Of a stretch of 64,000 nt of DNA, positions 10,790 through 20,911 are shown one piece after another (within the stretch, counting starts at the first letter, position 1; each line of letters begins with the position of its first letter). A model generated the notes under the pieces. The model ran no database searches. It was not told the DNA's origin and was given only the letters and a program-made list of their open reading frames with translations. Both the position numbers and the translations under genes were made by a program. The DNA comes from Leishmania infantum JPCM5 (taxonomy: Eukaryota > Euglenozoa > Kinetoplastea > Trypanosomatida > Trypanosomatidae): NCBI RefSeq assembly GCF_000002875.2, contig NC_009394.2, positions 248,001 to 312,000 on the forward strand, read 5' to 3'.

Positions 10790-11644
10790 CAAAGAGCAGG
10801 ACGCCCGAGCGGGCGAAGCCAGCGCCGCCGCCGTTCATCGTGGCAAGTGTCCGCACGCCCTGCGCAAAGAAAAGCGCCATCGCCTTGTCCATCGCCGTCT
10901 CGCCGTTCATCCGAAACGCCTCCACGACGTCGATTTGTCAGCACGTCGATCAGCCTATACAACTCTCGCCCAGCGGTCGCCGCTTCCCGGGGTTGCGCTT
11001 GTGGTCGAGCAAGGCAAGCACAGCTCCTACCATGTTCACTGCATCACACCCCTTGGCGCGGCGCAGCAGTGTCGTCCGGTACGCGTGGATCTGCGGCATG
11101 GAAGCAGTGGCACTGAAGAACAGCGCGTCCGCCTTGAAGACGTCGTAGCCCACCATCGCGGGCGTATACGCGTCAAGGGCACCGCCATTGTACACGAGCA
11201 GACCGCTCACCGCTGCCACCGCCAAACTTCTGCTCCATCAGAGCCAGCTCTTTGCAGCGGACGGCATGTCGGGCATGCGCATGTAGTTGTCCAGGTTCAT
11301 CGGGCGCTGGTTCACCACGGCGAGCATCCCGGCACCCGTGGCGTTCTGCCCATCGCACCTTGGTGGAGCTCGCACATATCGAGGCTCTCGCTGAGCCCGC
11401 CCCTCTCAGCAGGTGCGCAGCGTTGATCAGGCAAGCCAATGCACGGTCCGCCAACGCTGAAGTAGCCACTCTCGCGCAGCCAGCTCTGGTCCTCGCGGAT
11501 CTCGTCGATCAGCTTGCTGGCAAGCACCTCCATGTCTTTTCGGAAGATCAGGTGGCCGATGCAGATGCCGCCGTCACCGGTCTTCTCTGGCACGCACTTC
11601 TGAAAGGATGCAGTGTTGAAGTTGAAGCCGGTGAAGAGGGGCAT
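10790..11644 (-). pseudogene. Frameshifted relic of an unrecognised protein gene
   Basis: Reading the minus strand, protein-like stretches follow each other in different frames. About 65 residues start with MPLFTGFNFNTASF (11644 to about 11450). A second stretch contains NLDNYMRMPDMPSAAKELAL (about 11310-11250). A third runs over 11225-10975 and contains VYNGGALDAYTPAMVGYDVF and LLRRAKGCDAVNMVGAVLAL. A short piece has YRLIDVLTN near 10960-10936. The last contains EAFRMNGETAMDKAMALFFA (10925-10800). At least four frame changes are needed to join them and none is a long ORF, so the gene is dead. The order and direction agree with one ancestral gene reading towards the left, like the minus-strand genes to its right. 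I do not recognise the family. Below 10790 the sequence becomes G/C homopolymer-rich and no longer protein-like. Confidence 0.6.
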
Positions 11645-12631
11645 CGGACCACGAGCAGCCGACGCCCCTCAGGAGAATCTGGCGCTCCTTAACGGGGCAT
11701 TTTCGGGGGTGCAGGGGGAGGAGGGAGGTGGTGGTGGTCGGCGGAATGCGTGTGGCAGGTGCGAAGTGCGGGAAACGGTCATAGCGTCTCAAGAGGACGG
11801 CTGGAGGCGGGAGGAGGAAAACCCCTTTCGCGTGTTACGTCGTTGTAGGCGCAGCCGTGCCTGCTCAGGTGCCCACGCACACGGAGCGGCGGTGATATGG
11901 GCGCAGCACATGGATGTGTGCCTGTGTGGTGGTGCTGGAAAAGGGCGAGAGAGGAGAGATCGGAGCACCCGTGATGGCGGAGAGCAGGCTGTGTGGCAGT
12001 GGAGGGAGGAGAGTACAGAGCAACAGAGGATGCAGTCGCGACGAGGTCGAGTGTAGAGATCAGGCATCACGGCGCACGGTCCGAATGCACGGGAATCATG
12101 TGCCATGTTGATACATAAAGAAGCGAGTACCCCTCAGAGTACGTGAGCCGGGTAGGAGTCGCATTCCAGCGCTCGGAGACGCGCCCCGAAGAGAGGCTAT
12201 GTCGCGAGACGGCAATGGATGAAGCCCGTTTACAAGGGCCCTCCCCCTCTGCACACGCGCACAGCAGGGCAGCGTGGCTGTCCTGCGACTATGTGGGTGC
12301 GTGTCGTGATGTGCGAAGGGGTGTTGACCCACAGCCAGTGCGTTGCGCGCGTCGTTTGCGATGGAGAACTGCTGCAGGGAGCTACACGCAACGGAAAGAG
12401 GGAACGCAAGTCGAAGCAGCAAGAGGAAAGCCGGACACTCCGGTGCGCGACACACAAACTCGCACCCGCGGCTTCGGCCAGCGGGGGAAGGAAAGGGAAC
12501 GTCAGCGACAGAGAGAAGGCGGTCATTCGCATGACAGCAAAACGAGGATACATCGACATCAGCTCGAGTTTTCTCTTCGCCCATTTGGGCAACGCACCCG
12601 AGAGAAGGGGTGTGGAAAAGGACGCCGTGGC

Positions 12632-15352
12632 TCACCCGGGAGAGCGGCGCTGACGGAGATAGCGCGTCAGGGTATCGATCTCCGACTGAATCAGCAGATG
12701 TTCCTCGGATGCGCGCATGCGATGTCGAGGGGTTCGTTCGTGGGACTCGGTGCGAAGCCGACTCAGACCGCTTTTTGCATCTACAGCACCCGCTTGTCGA
12801 TCGGAGGACGGCGTCGAGGCATCCGCGGAGCTGACAACGCCAACCTGCGCAGTCACTGGCAGCGACAAGGGCAGCTGCAAGGATGCCGTACGCGCTGCTT
12901 GACCTGGACAGGCTTCACTGCCGCTGGGGGCTACCACGGGTTCCCACAGCGGCCTTTCCTTCATCTCGTGCTGCGTCTGCAGCCGCACCTCTTGCAGCGC
13001 GGAGCGCAGCATTTGCCGCTCGGCTGAGGTCAGCTGCTGCAGAAGTTGCGCACTGCCCCCGCCATCCTCGACTGCGGCGGTCGCTCCATCGTCCAACGCA
13101 GCAGCCGCCGGGGAGACGAGCCGTGTCAGCTCATTCAAAAGGTGCCGAATGACTCGCTCCCACCGTGGCACGCCTTGGGTGGATGCAGGCTCACGAAGAG
13201 CCGGTTCCGGTCGCGTGAAAAGGAACAGCGCACGCGCCACCGCAGCCGGCCCCCCGTGATCAGCATCATCGCGGCGGAACGGCGCAGAGAGAACGAGCTC
13301 TAGAATCATCCGCTTCAGGGCCGGTGTGATGGTACCGCCTGGTGACTGCAGCTGCAAGCATGCGAGCACCAAGAGGCCGTAACGCTGATGCCGACGCGCC
13401 AGCTCGCTGCTCGACTTCCTTGTCACGATACAAGAGGACGCGTGCTGGCTTACCGTGTGCGCCAGCGCTCGCAGCGTGCGTTGGGCCTCTGCGCGGACGG
13501 TCGTGAGCGCCAGTGCATCGCCGACGACCTCGCACGCGCGTGACCACAGCATCCCGGGCGTGTCGGGTCCGCTAGTCACTGCCGTGTCACCAACGCACCA
13601 CAAAACGAGGGCAGAGCGCTGAAGACACTTGAGCACTTCAGCGAGCACCGTCTGAGTCCCATCCGGGTACGCGACGCAGACCTCTGCGATCCCAAGGAGC
13701 CCAGCCATTTCCTGCACATCGTGCAGACTGCGATGTCGGTGCGGCTGGAAGAAGACATCGCGCACCCACCACGAGAACGCGGTCACTGCCTCCGTGGAGG
13801 CCACAGACGACGCTGTGGCGCACACCACGGCGAAGATATCCTCGACGTCGGCAAGGGAGATCGACGCCAGGGCGGGCGATACTGCATACGATGGTACCGG
13901 CGGCGGCGTCACTGTAGACGTATACTGCAGTGCGTGATGCGTCACATAGGCACCGAGCCGCCACCTTGCCCGGACAGCTGCCTCTGTCTTTCGATGGCCC
14001 GCAGGGGCCCCATGGAGGGATGTAGAAGAAGCGGGCCACCACGTGGTGGGCAGCCGAAGCAGCCAGCGGGCCTTGGGCAACGCAGGCGCAGTCTGGGCAC
14101 GATTTGGCGGCGTGCCCCGTACTGGGTTTGACGAACTCGACATCGTCTTGCCAGCGTCCCTCCTCGAAGTTCGTGCGGCGCTGCTTCCTGGCCTGCGTGG
14201 TCCGTCCCCTTCGCCATGGAAGGAGTGCTCGACAGGTGATCCGGTGCCGCTGCTGTACCTGCTGCCCCGTTGCTGCTCCGCTTCGTAGACCTCAATCAGC
14301 CGCATCGCCTGCGAGAGACGCACCAGCTCCTGCGGTCGATACCACCACGGACTCTCTCGACGAGACGGTATGCCCCCGTCGCCTGTTGCCGCAGCCTCTT
14401 CTTGAGAGCACAGCGACACAATCGCTCGATCACATAGGCTGAAGATGCGCTGCTGCAGCAGCGCACGATCCGTCTGCAAGTGACTCAGCCGCCGCAGGCT
14501 GTTCACGAATTTGCTCCCAGGCTCTGCCTCGGCTGCCGCCGACGAAGCACACCCCGTCAGCACCAGAGCGAGCGCGGTGAACTGCACGAGCAGTCCTGTC
14601 GTCGAGGTGCCGTGATCGATAAAGAGCTTCCAGTGCTGCTCCACAGTGTCTACCAGAGCCGCCAAGTCATCAAGGGTGAAGGCGATGGAGCTCTTCGATT
14701 GTAGTTTCCGCGCATCCGCTGCCGCTGCTGAGGAGGTTCGTTTCCGAGAGCGACCGAATTCCCGCTGCTGCTTATCATGAGCATCAAGGCACGCCTCCAT
14801 CACGCGAACGAGAGACTGAAACTGTGCCAGATCGCTCACACCGGCAGCGCCTCCACCAGCGCGCGCGAAGGCGGTTTTGCTCTTTCCCATGCCAAGCATC
14901 GAGATGGATGTGCGGGGCGCTGCAGCGGAAGACGCACCAATCGTGGCGTGTTGCATGCGCCGTTGCCAGAGGGCAAAAACCTGCTGGGTGGCGAGAGGGG
15001 AAAGCCCATGTCGTAGGCAGTTGGCCAGCATCAAGCCGCCATCGTCGAGGGTGATGGTGGGCGAGCTGAGATCTCGGCGCACCTCGGCGAGCAGCCGCTC
15101 GCTGAGAGCGTCGCGCAGCAGGTCGTCGGAAGGCTCCCTCAGGGTCTCTGCGCACGGTGAGGCTGCTGTTGGCGCAGCCCGCTCATGATCACGGCTTTCT
15201 GTGGCCAATACAAAGTGGGCCTCGAGGGAGCGCGCGGGGTTTGTCAGTGAGCTCGACTGCATGCGGCGCAGCACCTCGTCCAGCGGCACCGCCTCCAGCT
15301 GCTCGGCAATGCGGCGCTGCACCGCTAAGCGTTGAAGGATGATGCGGAGCAT
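12632..15352 (-). CDS. Conserved-looking hypothetical protein, possibly mitochondrial
   Basis: A 906-residue protein starting at an ATG. The N-terminus (MLRIILQRLAVQRRIAEQL) is basic and amphipathic and could be a mitochondrial import signal, but acidic residues appear by residue 18, so this is only a suggestion. The body is helix-rich and Leu/Ala-rich, with segments such as LLVQFTALALVLTG that resemble helical-repeat proteins, interrupted by a low-complexity Ser/Arg/Pro stretch near residues 370-420. No catalytic motif, membrane anchor or zinc site is visible. It is the first gene (3' end of the unit) of the minus-strand run next to the strand switch. I do not recognise the family; an organellar RNA-metabolism helical-repeat protein would be a guess. 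Confidence 0.75.
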   Translation of the reverse strand: MLRIILQRLAVQRRIAEQLEAVPLDEVLRRMQSSSLTNPARSLEAHFVLATESRDHERAAPTAASPCAETLREPSDDLLRDALSERLLAEVRRDLSSPTITLDDGGLMLANCLRHGLSPLATQQVFALWQRRMQHATIGASSAAAPRTSISMLGMGKSKTAFARAGGGAAGVSDLAQFQSLVRVMEACLDAHDKQQREFGRSRKRTSSAAAADARKLQSKSSIAFTLDDLAALVDTVEQHWKLFIDHGTSTTGLLVQFTALALVLTGCASSAAAEAEPGSKFVNSLRRLSHLQTDRALLQQRIFSLCDRAIVSLCSQEEAAATGDGGIPSRRESPWWYRPQELVRLSQAMRLIEVYEAEQQRGSRYSSGTGSPVEHSFHGEGDGPRRPGSSAARTSRRDAGKTMSSSSNPVRGTPPNRAQTAPALPKARWLLRLPTTWWPASSTSLHGAPAGHRKTEAAVRARWRLGAYVTHHALQYTSTVTPPPVPSYAVSPALASISLADVEDIFAVVCATASSVASTEAVTAFSWWVRDVFFQPHRHRSLHDVQEMAGLLGIAEVCVAYPDGTQTVLAEVLKCLQRSALVLWCVGDTAVTSGPDTPGMLWSRACEVVGDALALTTVRAEAQRTLRALAHTVSQHASSCIVTRKSSSELARRHQRYGLLVLACLQLQSPGGTITPALKRMILELVLSAPFRRDDADHGGPAAVARALFLFTRPEPALREPASTQGVPRWERVIRHLLNELTRLVSPAAAALDDGATAAVEDGGGSAQLLQQLTSAERQMLRSALQEVRLQTQHEMKERPLWEPVVAPSGSEACPGQAARTASLQLPLSLPVTAQVGVVSSADASTPSSDRQAGAVDAKSGLSRLRTESHERTPRHRMRASEEHLLIQSEIDTLTRYLRQRRSPG

Positions 15353-16173
15353 GTGCTCATGGCGCTGCGATTCCTCTGGGCAAAGACAAACACTGACAGG
15401 AGAGCAGCAGGAATAGCATATGGCCCACCAGACACGGCGCCGTTGCCGCTCGGCACCTCACGCCCTCACGTGTCCTTCAATGGCTGCAGCGCCAGAGACA
15501 GGGAGAGGAGTTATGTGAGTGTGTGAGCGCCCTCCTCTGCAGCGGAGGTGGGGAAGTCTTTTAAGCGAGGAAGAGTGGGAGAGGACCCTTCGCCGGGCCA
15601 CCCAAGCGCCGAAAAGAAGGTCGGAGAGAAGGCCGAATTAGAAACACGCGATGTGGGCAACAAGGACATGGGGAAAGGAATGAGCTGCAGAGCAAGCGAG
15701 ACCGTGCAGAACGGCACCGACTGTCTGTATGCCATGTGTGTGCGTGTTCGAGAGAGCGAGGCAACGAGGAGGCACAGCAGCAGCCGGCCTGCATATAGGG
15801 CGGCAAAATGGTTGCGCTCCACTGAACACCCGGGCCCGACTTACCCTTTTACCTGCCGTATCCATCGACATCTTTATCGCACGCGAGTGGCTGTGCGTTA
15901 GCCGCGCCCCCTGGTCTATACGGGCCCACCCACAAAGGAAGGCCAACAAAGGCCGAAACTGCGAGAGAGGAGGGGACGGGGGGAGGGCAGCGCAGGTGCA
16001 GCACACAATGCAGACACGCAGGCGGCAACGCTACTCGTTTTCTGGCCTCCTGTTGTTTCCTTTATTAGCATCATCACGGCTGCGGCACCGGCGCGCACAC
16101 ACGCAAAAAGAGAGGGAAAGAGAGAGGGAGGGGACATGCAGCATCATAAAGCGCCGCAGCAACCTCATCTGCA
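15353..16173. other. Intergenic region
   Basis: No gene seen. The stretch 15480-15800 is purine-rich on the plus strand, i.e. pyrimidine-rich on the coding strand, as expected for a trans-splicing region of the gene ending at 12632. Confidence 0.6.
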
Positions 16174-19100
16174 TCAGGCATCCTCTTCCGAATTCTTCTC
16201 TTCCTGCTCATCGCCTTCCTCGCTGCCGGAGGAGGGCGGGCTGGGCAGCGCCTCTTCGTTCTCCTCCTCGGCGCCCCGCTGTGAGGCACCTGCAGTCGCA
16301 TCCTCCATCGATTCTTGCGGCTCTGCCTGCACATCCGTCTCGTCAAGCTGCGCATCTGGAGTAGCAGGATGCGAGGTTGGATGCTCTTCGTCCCATGGCG
16401 CAGAGGGGCCTGAGTCGCCGGAAATCTCCGCTTCTTGTGTGGATGCCTCAGCCTCTTCGTTCTCCGCTGGCGCCTCGCGAGTCGCATACTCGGCAGCGAG
16501 CGCGTCAGAGTCGGTCGCTGGCGCTGAAACTGCAGGGGCGCTGAGCAGCTGAGGGGAAGAGGTGCTTGTCTCCGCCCCGTCGTTCTCCTTCACCGTGGAC
16601 GAAGAAACCGTCCTTAGCTCGGCACCCGCGTTGGATATCTTGGCGGTTGCGATGATCGATGGAGGAGTCAACGACTGAGGTGGCTGAGCGTCCGTGGCAA
16701 GGGAGGTAGCCGTTGAGGCGGGTGGTGCCGGTGCGCCGGCCGGGGCGACCGACGTAGCGGCTGCCGCCGTCTGCACGGTTGCAGGTGAGATTGGTGCCGA
16801 GACGGTCTGCTTCTGTTGTTGCTGTAGCTGCTGCTGCTGAAGAAGCTTTAGCTGCTCCAGCTTCTGCAGCTGCTCCTGCTGCTGCGCTTGACGCTGGCGG
16901 GCATGCGCCAAAAAGTTTCGAATCACCTGCAGGGTGTCGGCCATATGCACCGCTGACTCCTCCACCTCCGGAGGCACCGACGCCGTGCTGTTCGGCGACG
17001 CAGCAGACGATGCTGCTGCTGGCGTCGTCACAGCCTGCTCCAGTGCGCGCTGCAGAACAACGCTCGCGTGCTGCTGCATGACGCTCTGCATCCGCTCCGC
17101 CTCCATGGCTTGATACTTGGCCTTCCACTCCGACTCCCATTGCTGCTGTGCGGCGCTGATACGATCGGCCAGGCTGCGCGCCTGCGCCTGCGCCGAGGCC
17201 TCGAAGGCTGCCTTGGCTGCCTGCACCCGTTCCTCCTGCTGCTGAATAGCCTTGACGAGCTTCCCAATGTAGCTGGTCTGGTCCTGAGTCGCCTGCCGGG
17301 TGGTCTCGGCCACCGCCTCGGCGATGTACGCCCCCATGTCCCGCAGCGCCGCCGTGATTCTCTCGGCCGCAGCCGAGTGCTGAGCCTCTTGTGCGTTCGT
17401 GTGACCGTCAGTGCCCGTGCCGACGCTCCAAGACGCCGCCTCGCGCCGTAGCATGTCACTCATGTCCCGCCGCTCCTGCTGCACCATCTCGCGCAGCTTC
17501 TCCGCGTGCAGCTCCGACTGGTGGTAGAGCTGCAGCACGTTGGACAGACCCTCCAACGTAGTGCGCACCATCGTCACTGCGGAGGTGTAGTGACGCTGTA
17601 GCTCCTGCAGTTCGTTTGTGAGGCTCGTCGTGCGGTGCGTGAGCGCCGCGTTGGCCGCCTCCAAGGAGCGGCGCGCCTTCTCCTCTGTCGCCGCAGCTGC
17701 CGCGTGCTCGCTGCGTGTGCTGTCCAGCTCAGCCTGTATACGTCGGTTCTCATTACGCGCCTCAAGCAGGTCACGGTGCGAGGCGAGCAGCCTCTCTTGA
17801 CTCTGGACAAACTGCTGGTGCAGCGACAAGAAGGAGTCGCGGTGCGGTGTCACGGAGCTGTCATGGCTGACTTCGCCGCTGGCGTTGGCGTGTCTGTTGG
17901 AGCCCCGCTTTCCACCGGGCCTCACGGCACGCACGGCGGCATCCTCGTTCTGGAGAAAGACATCGTTGGCGCCTTGCCGGATGTGCTCGAGAAACTGTGG
18001 CAGCGAAAAGGCAGTCGTACTCGCCGACTCCGGTGCTCCCTTGATCGCTGTGTTGCTGCCCATCTGCGGAGAGGTGGCCGTCGCAGGCCCGCCCTTCGAG
18101 TCTCGCACTAGCAGGAGCGCCTCCTGCTCCAGCAGTGCCCGCACACGATCCTCATGAAGCTCGAGGAAGCGCTGAAGCTGGTCCTTCTGCCGCTGAAGCT
18201 GTGCCACCTCGCTCTTCAGCTTCTGTGCACGGCGCAGCGCCTCCTCGATGGCTTGTGGATCGGCTACGACAGTGGCGCTCGCAGCCGCCACCCGTGTCGC
18301 AGCCTCCCGGATAGTTCTGCAGCAGTCTCGCAGCTCCGTCTCCGAGATATGTGAGCCGGTGGTCTTCGCGACGCTCATCAGCAGCCGATCCCGCTCCGCC
18401 TCGACGCCGGCACACTGAGCACGCAGCTTCTTCTCCTCTTCGCGCCGGCGATCTACCTCCGCGGCGAGAGCGGCAAGATTGCCGAGCAAGGCTGCCTTGC
18501 GCTGCTCGAGCTGTGCGACACGGCCCTGCGAGACGCGCAGGTTGGCCTCTGCCGTGTGCATCGTCTGCAACTGCCGTTCCAGCTCGCGGATGCGGTCACG
18601 GCCTTCGTACCAGAACTTGGTCAGCTCGCCACGAATCGACGTCGGGTTGCTGCTCGCGTCCTGCTCGGCCCGCTGGCGCTTCTGAGCTAAGGCCACCTGC
18701 TCCTCGCTGTGCTGCTGCGTGAGCTGGCGAATCGAGTCCTGCGCGGCGGCCAGCTGTGCTTCCATGGCCCCCCGCTCCGACGCGAAAGCTGCCTCGCGTT
18801 CCGCGGCAGCACTCACTTCATCCTTGAGGCTGGCGATGCGCTCTCTCAGCACTTTCGTCTCCTCCCTTCGGTACGTCTCTTCGATTTCGCGCTCGATGGC
18901 ATGTCGGCGCTCCATCTCCTCAAGAAGCACGCGTTGGGCCGCCTGCATTGTCTGGTTGGTGCGGACATTCTCCTTGATGGTCTCCATCGCGTGGATTAGC
19001 TCCGGAACCTGCCGAGCAGCGAGAAGACCATTCTCTACGGTGGACCGAAATGTGCCGACGGTGGCGGCGGTGGACGCTTGGCACTCCTGCAGCTGCTGTC

Positions 19101-19740
19101 GTAGCAGTGCTTCCGTTTCCCTCAGCTGCCTCAGCTCAGCCATCAGCGGCGGGGCGGGCGTGCTCGACATGGACATCTCCAGCTCCGCTACCCGCGCCAC
19201 GAGCTGCTGCTTCTCCTTCTCCATTGCCTCCAGCTGCGCATGCAGGGGAGCTACCGTGTCGCTCTGCAGCTGCGCGAGGGCCGCCTCGGCCTGCTGCTTC
19301 TCCTCCTGCATGCGGCGCAGGACTTCTGATACGGCGGCGCTCATAAAAGAAGGGCGGGCTACCCCGGCGCCGTCATCTGGCGCGTTGCTCTTCTCCCCGT
19401 CATCCTGCCGCTGGTCTGTTAGCACCCTCTGACTAGCCTGCTCGTGCGCCGCGACACACTCGAAGAAGCGGTGGAGCTGCTCCCGCAGGACTTCCTGCGT
19501 TACGCGCTGCTCATCCGACAGCTGGAGGCGTGCCTTGAGAGCTGTGTTCTCACGCAGAAGCTCCTCTATCGCGGCCGAGGAGTGCGCAGGGCTCGGCGAC
19601 GCTTGGGGCGTAGTCGCGGGGCTTGCCGATGTGTGCTGCATTGTAGAGAAGGGTGGTGGCGGGTACGGAGAGGCGGATGCTGGACCGGATCGTGCTAGCG
19701 CCGCTGGCCCCTCGGTTGCGTGAGCTGCTTGGTTGGACAT
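16174..19740 (-). CDS. Long coiled-coil protein with acidic C-terminus
   Basis: A 1188-residue protein starting at the ATG of MSNQAAHATEG. The open frame extends 37 codons further upstream but only from a TTG, so the ATG is preferred. Residues 1-60 are Pro/Ala/Ser-rich and disordered. From about 65 to 900 the sequence is dominated by heptad-like, Glu/Gln/Arg/Leu-rich helices (for example ELRQLRETEALLRQQLQE), indicating a long coiled coil with a few short breaks. Around residues 940-980 there is a Gln-rich run (LQQQQLQQQQKQ), then Ala/Pro/Thr-rich linkers and a strongly acidic end (SEEGDEQEEKNSEEDA). There is no signal peptide, membrane segment or motor domain. It is probably a structural or scaffold protein, such as a cytoskeletal, basal-body or Golgi tether; the family is not identified. 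Confidence 0.85.
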   Translation of the reverse strand: MSNQAAHATEGPAALARSGPASASPYPPPPFSTMQHTSASPATTPQASPSPAHSSAAIEELLRENTALKARLQLSDEQRVTQEVLREQLHRFFECVAAHEQASQRVLTDQRQDDGEKSNAPDDGAGVARPSFMSAAVSEVLRRMQEEKQQAEAALAQLQSDTVAPLHAQLEAMEKEKQQLVARVAELEMSMSSTPAPPLMAELRQLRETEALLRQQLQECQASTAATVGTFRSTVENGLLAARQVPELIHAMETIKENVRTNQTMQAAQRVLLEEMERRHAIEREIEETYRREETKVLRERIASLKDEVSAAAEREAAFASERGAMEAQLAAAQDSIRQLTQQHSEEQVALAQKRQRAEQDASSNPTSIRGELTKFWYEGRDRIRELERQLQTMHTAEANLRVSQGRVAQLEQRKAALLGNLAALAAEVDRRREEEKKLRAQCAGVEAERDRLLMSVAKTTGSHISETELRDCCRTIREAATRVAAASATVVADPQAIEEALRRAQKLKSEVAQLQRQKDQLQRFLELHEDRVRALLEQEALLLVRDSKGGPATATSPQMGSNTAIKGAPESASTTAFSLPQFLEHIRQGANDVFLQNEDAAVRAVRPGGKRGSNRHANASGEVSHDSSVTPHRDSFLSLHQQFVQSQERLLASHRDLLEARNENRRIQAELDSTRSEHAAAAATEEKARRSLEAANAALTHRTTSLTNELQELQRHYTSAVTMVRTTLEGLSNVLQLYHQSELHAEKLREMVQQERRDMSDMLRREAASWSVGTGTDGHTNAQEAQHSAAAERITAALRDMGAYIAEAVAETTRQATQDQTSYIGKLVKAIQQQEERVQAAKAAFEASAQAQARSLADRISAAQQQWESEWKAKYQAMEAERMQSVMQQHASVVLQRALEQAVTTPAAASSAASPNSTASVPPEVEESAVHMADTLQVIRNFLAHARQRQAQQQEQLQKLEQLKLLQQQQLQQQQKQTVSAPISPATVQTAAAATSVAPAGAPAPPASTATSLATDAQPPQSLTPPSIIATAKISNAGAELRTVSSSTVKENDGAETSTSSPQLLSAPAVSAPATDSDALAAEYATREAPAENEEAEASTQEAEISGDSGPSAPWDEEHPTSHPATPDAQLDETDVQAEPQESMEDATAGASQRGAEEENEEALPSPPSSGSEEGDEQEEKNSEEDA

Positions 19741-20911
19741 GAGGCGCCGCACGTGCTCTTCCAAGACTATGACGAAACGAAAAGCTACGCTGGTTGTGGC
19801 GTGTGCGAGCGCAGCCTGAGTGTATGTGTGTTGCACACTGGAGTTCGTCAAGAACCAGGGCTAGCAGCAGTAACATCGGCCGAGGCCGTGCTTCAGCGCT
19901 CTGTGTCACCTCGGGAAAGGTGCACGATTGGCGAGACGGACAACACGCAGACCCTTCGCAGGAGTAGAGTTGCTCCCAAACTACGGCGATGCAGCAGTAG
20001 GCACATGATTGCGCACGGGTGAGAGGAGCGTAGGGAGGAGGTGCCCGTGAAGGAGAGAGCGTGGAGATGAGAAGGCGCAAGTAGACATTGGGCCAGGAAG
20101 GGTACAGAGACGAGGAATGTGCCACCGCACGCAGAGGCACGCTGGAGGATGTGTCATCCACGTCCTCGTGATGCCTGCGCCGACATCCGCAGCAAAGCAA
20201 GCTAGATGCTGAACAAGAGATAGGCTTGACCTCGCAAGCCTGACCGCGTGTGGGAAGTATGCCTGTCGATGTACTGCCTCACGCGCGCTGTCTTTTTTGT
20301 TTTGTTTTGTTTTTCGGGAGGGGGATTAGTTGATGGTCTCTGAAGCCACAAGATACGCCAGTCAGCACCGCGCACGCGCTCCATCCCGATCCCGTCGCCG
20401 ACCTTTTGTGGCAGCCTCACGAAGCGCCCCGTTGACACACAAGCGACAGCAGGGCTCATCACCGCCGCGAAGTTCTTGAGGCGACTCGGAAAAGTGTTCG
20501 CACTGAAAGCAGCCGCGGAGTGGTGAGGAGCGGCGATGGGCAGGAGGTGAAACGGGCAATGCAGAGGCGCATCAGAGCTCGTCGAAAACGAAAACAAAAG
20601 GGGGTGTGGGAAGTGCCGTACAGGACGAGGGGAGGGGCAGAGAGAAGTGACGCGCACGCGTAGGCGCTGTTACGATGAGCGAAGGAAAGAATAGGAGCTG
20701 AAATCTGAGCAAGGAACGACAAGTATGTTTCTTCTTTTTTTTTAATTTGGAAAACGGGAGTACCAAGACACGGAGAGCACATGAAGACCAGAGAACGGCC
20801 GAAGCGCGGCAAACACTTGGCGACTCGTGCCGAGAGGGTCATGCGTTGCCGCACGCCCGTCTCCTCTGGGGCTGACCTTTCCTTCCCCCTTCTCTTCCCC
20901 GTTGCACGGTG
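19741..20911. other. Intergenic region
   Basis: No gene is supported. A frame that extends the coiled-coil ORF upstream begins at a TTG and looks like untranslated leader. Homopolymer A/T tracts occur near 20290-20312 and 20728-20745. Confidence 0.6.

Larger units (their letters stand above)
8572..12631. other. Convergent strand-switch region with gene and retroelement remains
   Basis: Plus-strand genes end at 8571 and minus-strand genes end at 12632, so the two transcription units converge here. No intact gene is seen in the 4 kb between. It holds long C and G homopolymer runs (near 9300, 10360 and 10730), a reverse-transcriptase-like remnant (9324-9462) and a frameshifted pseudogene (10790-11644). 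In Leishmania, convergent strand switches are transcription termination zones, often carrying base J and sometimes tRNA genes. I looked for tRNA A and B boxes and found none convincing. Confidence 0.8.
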
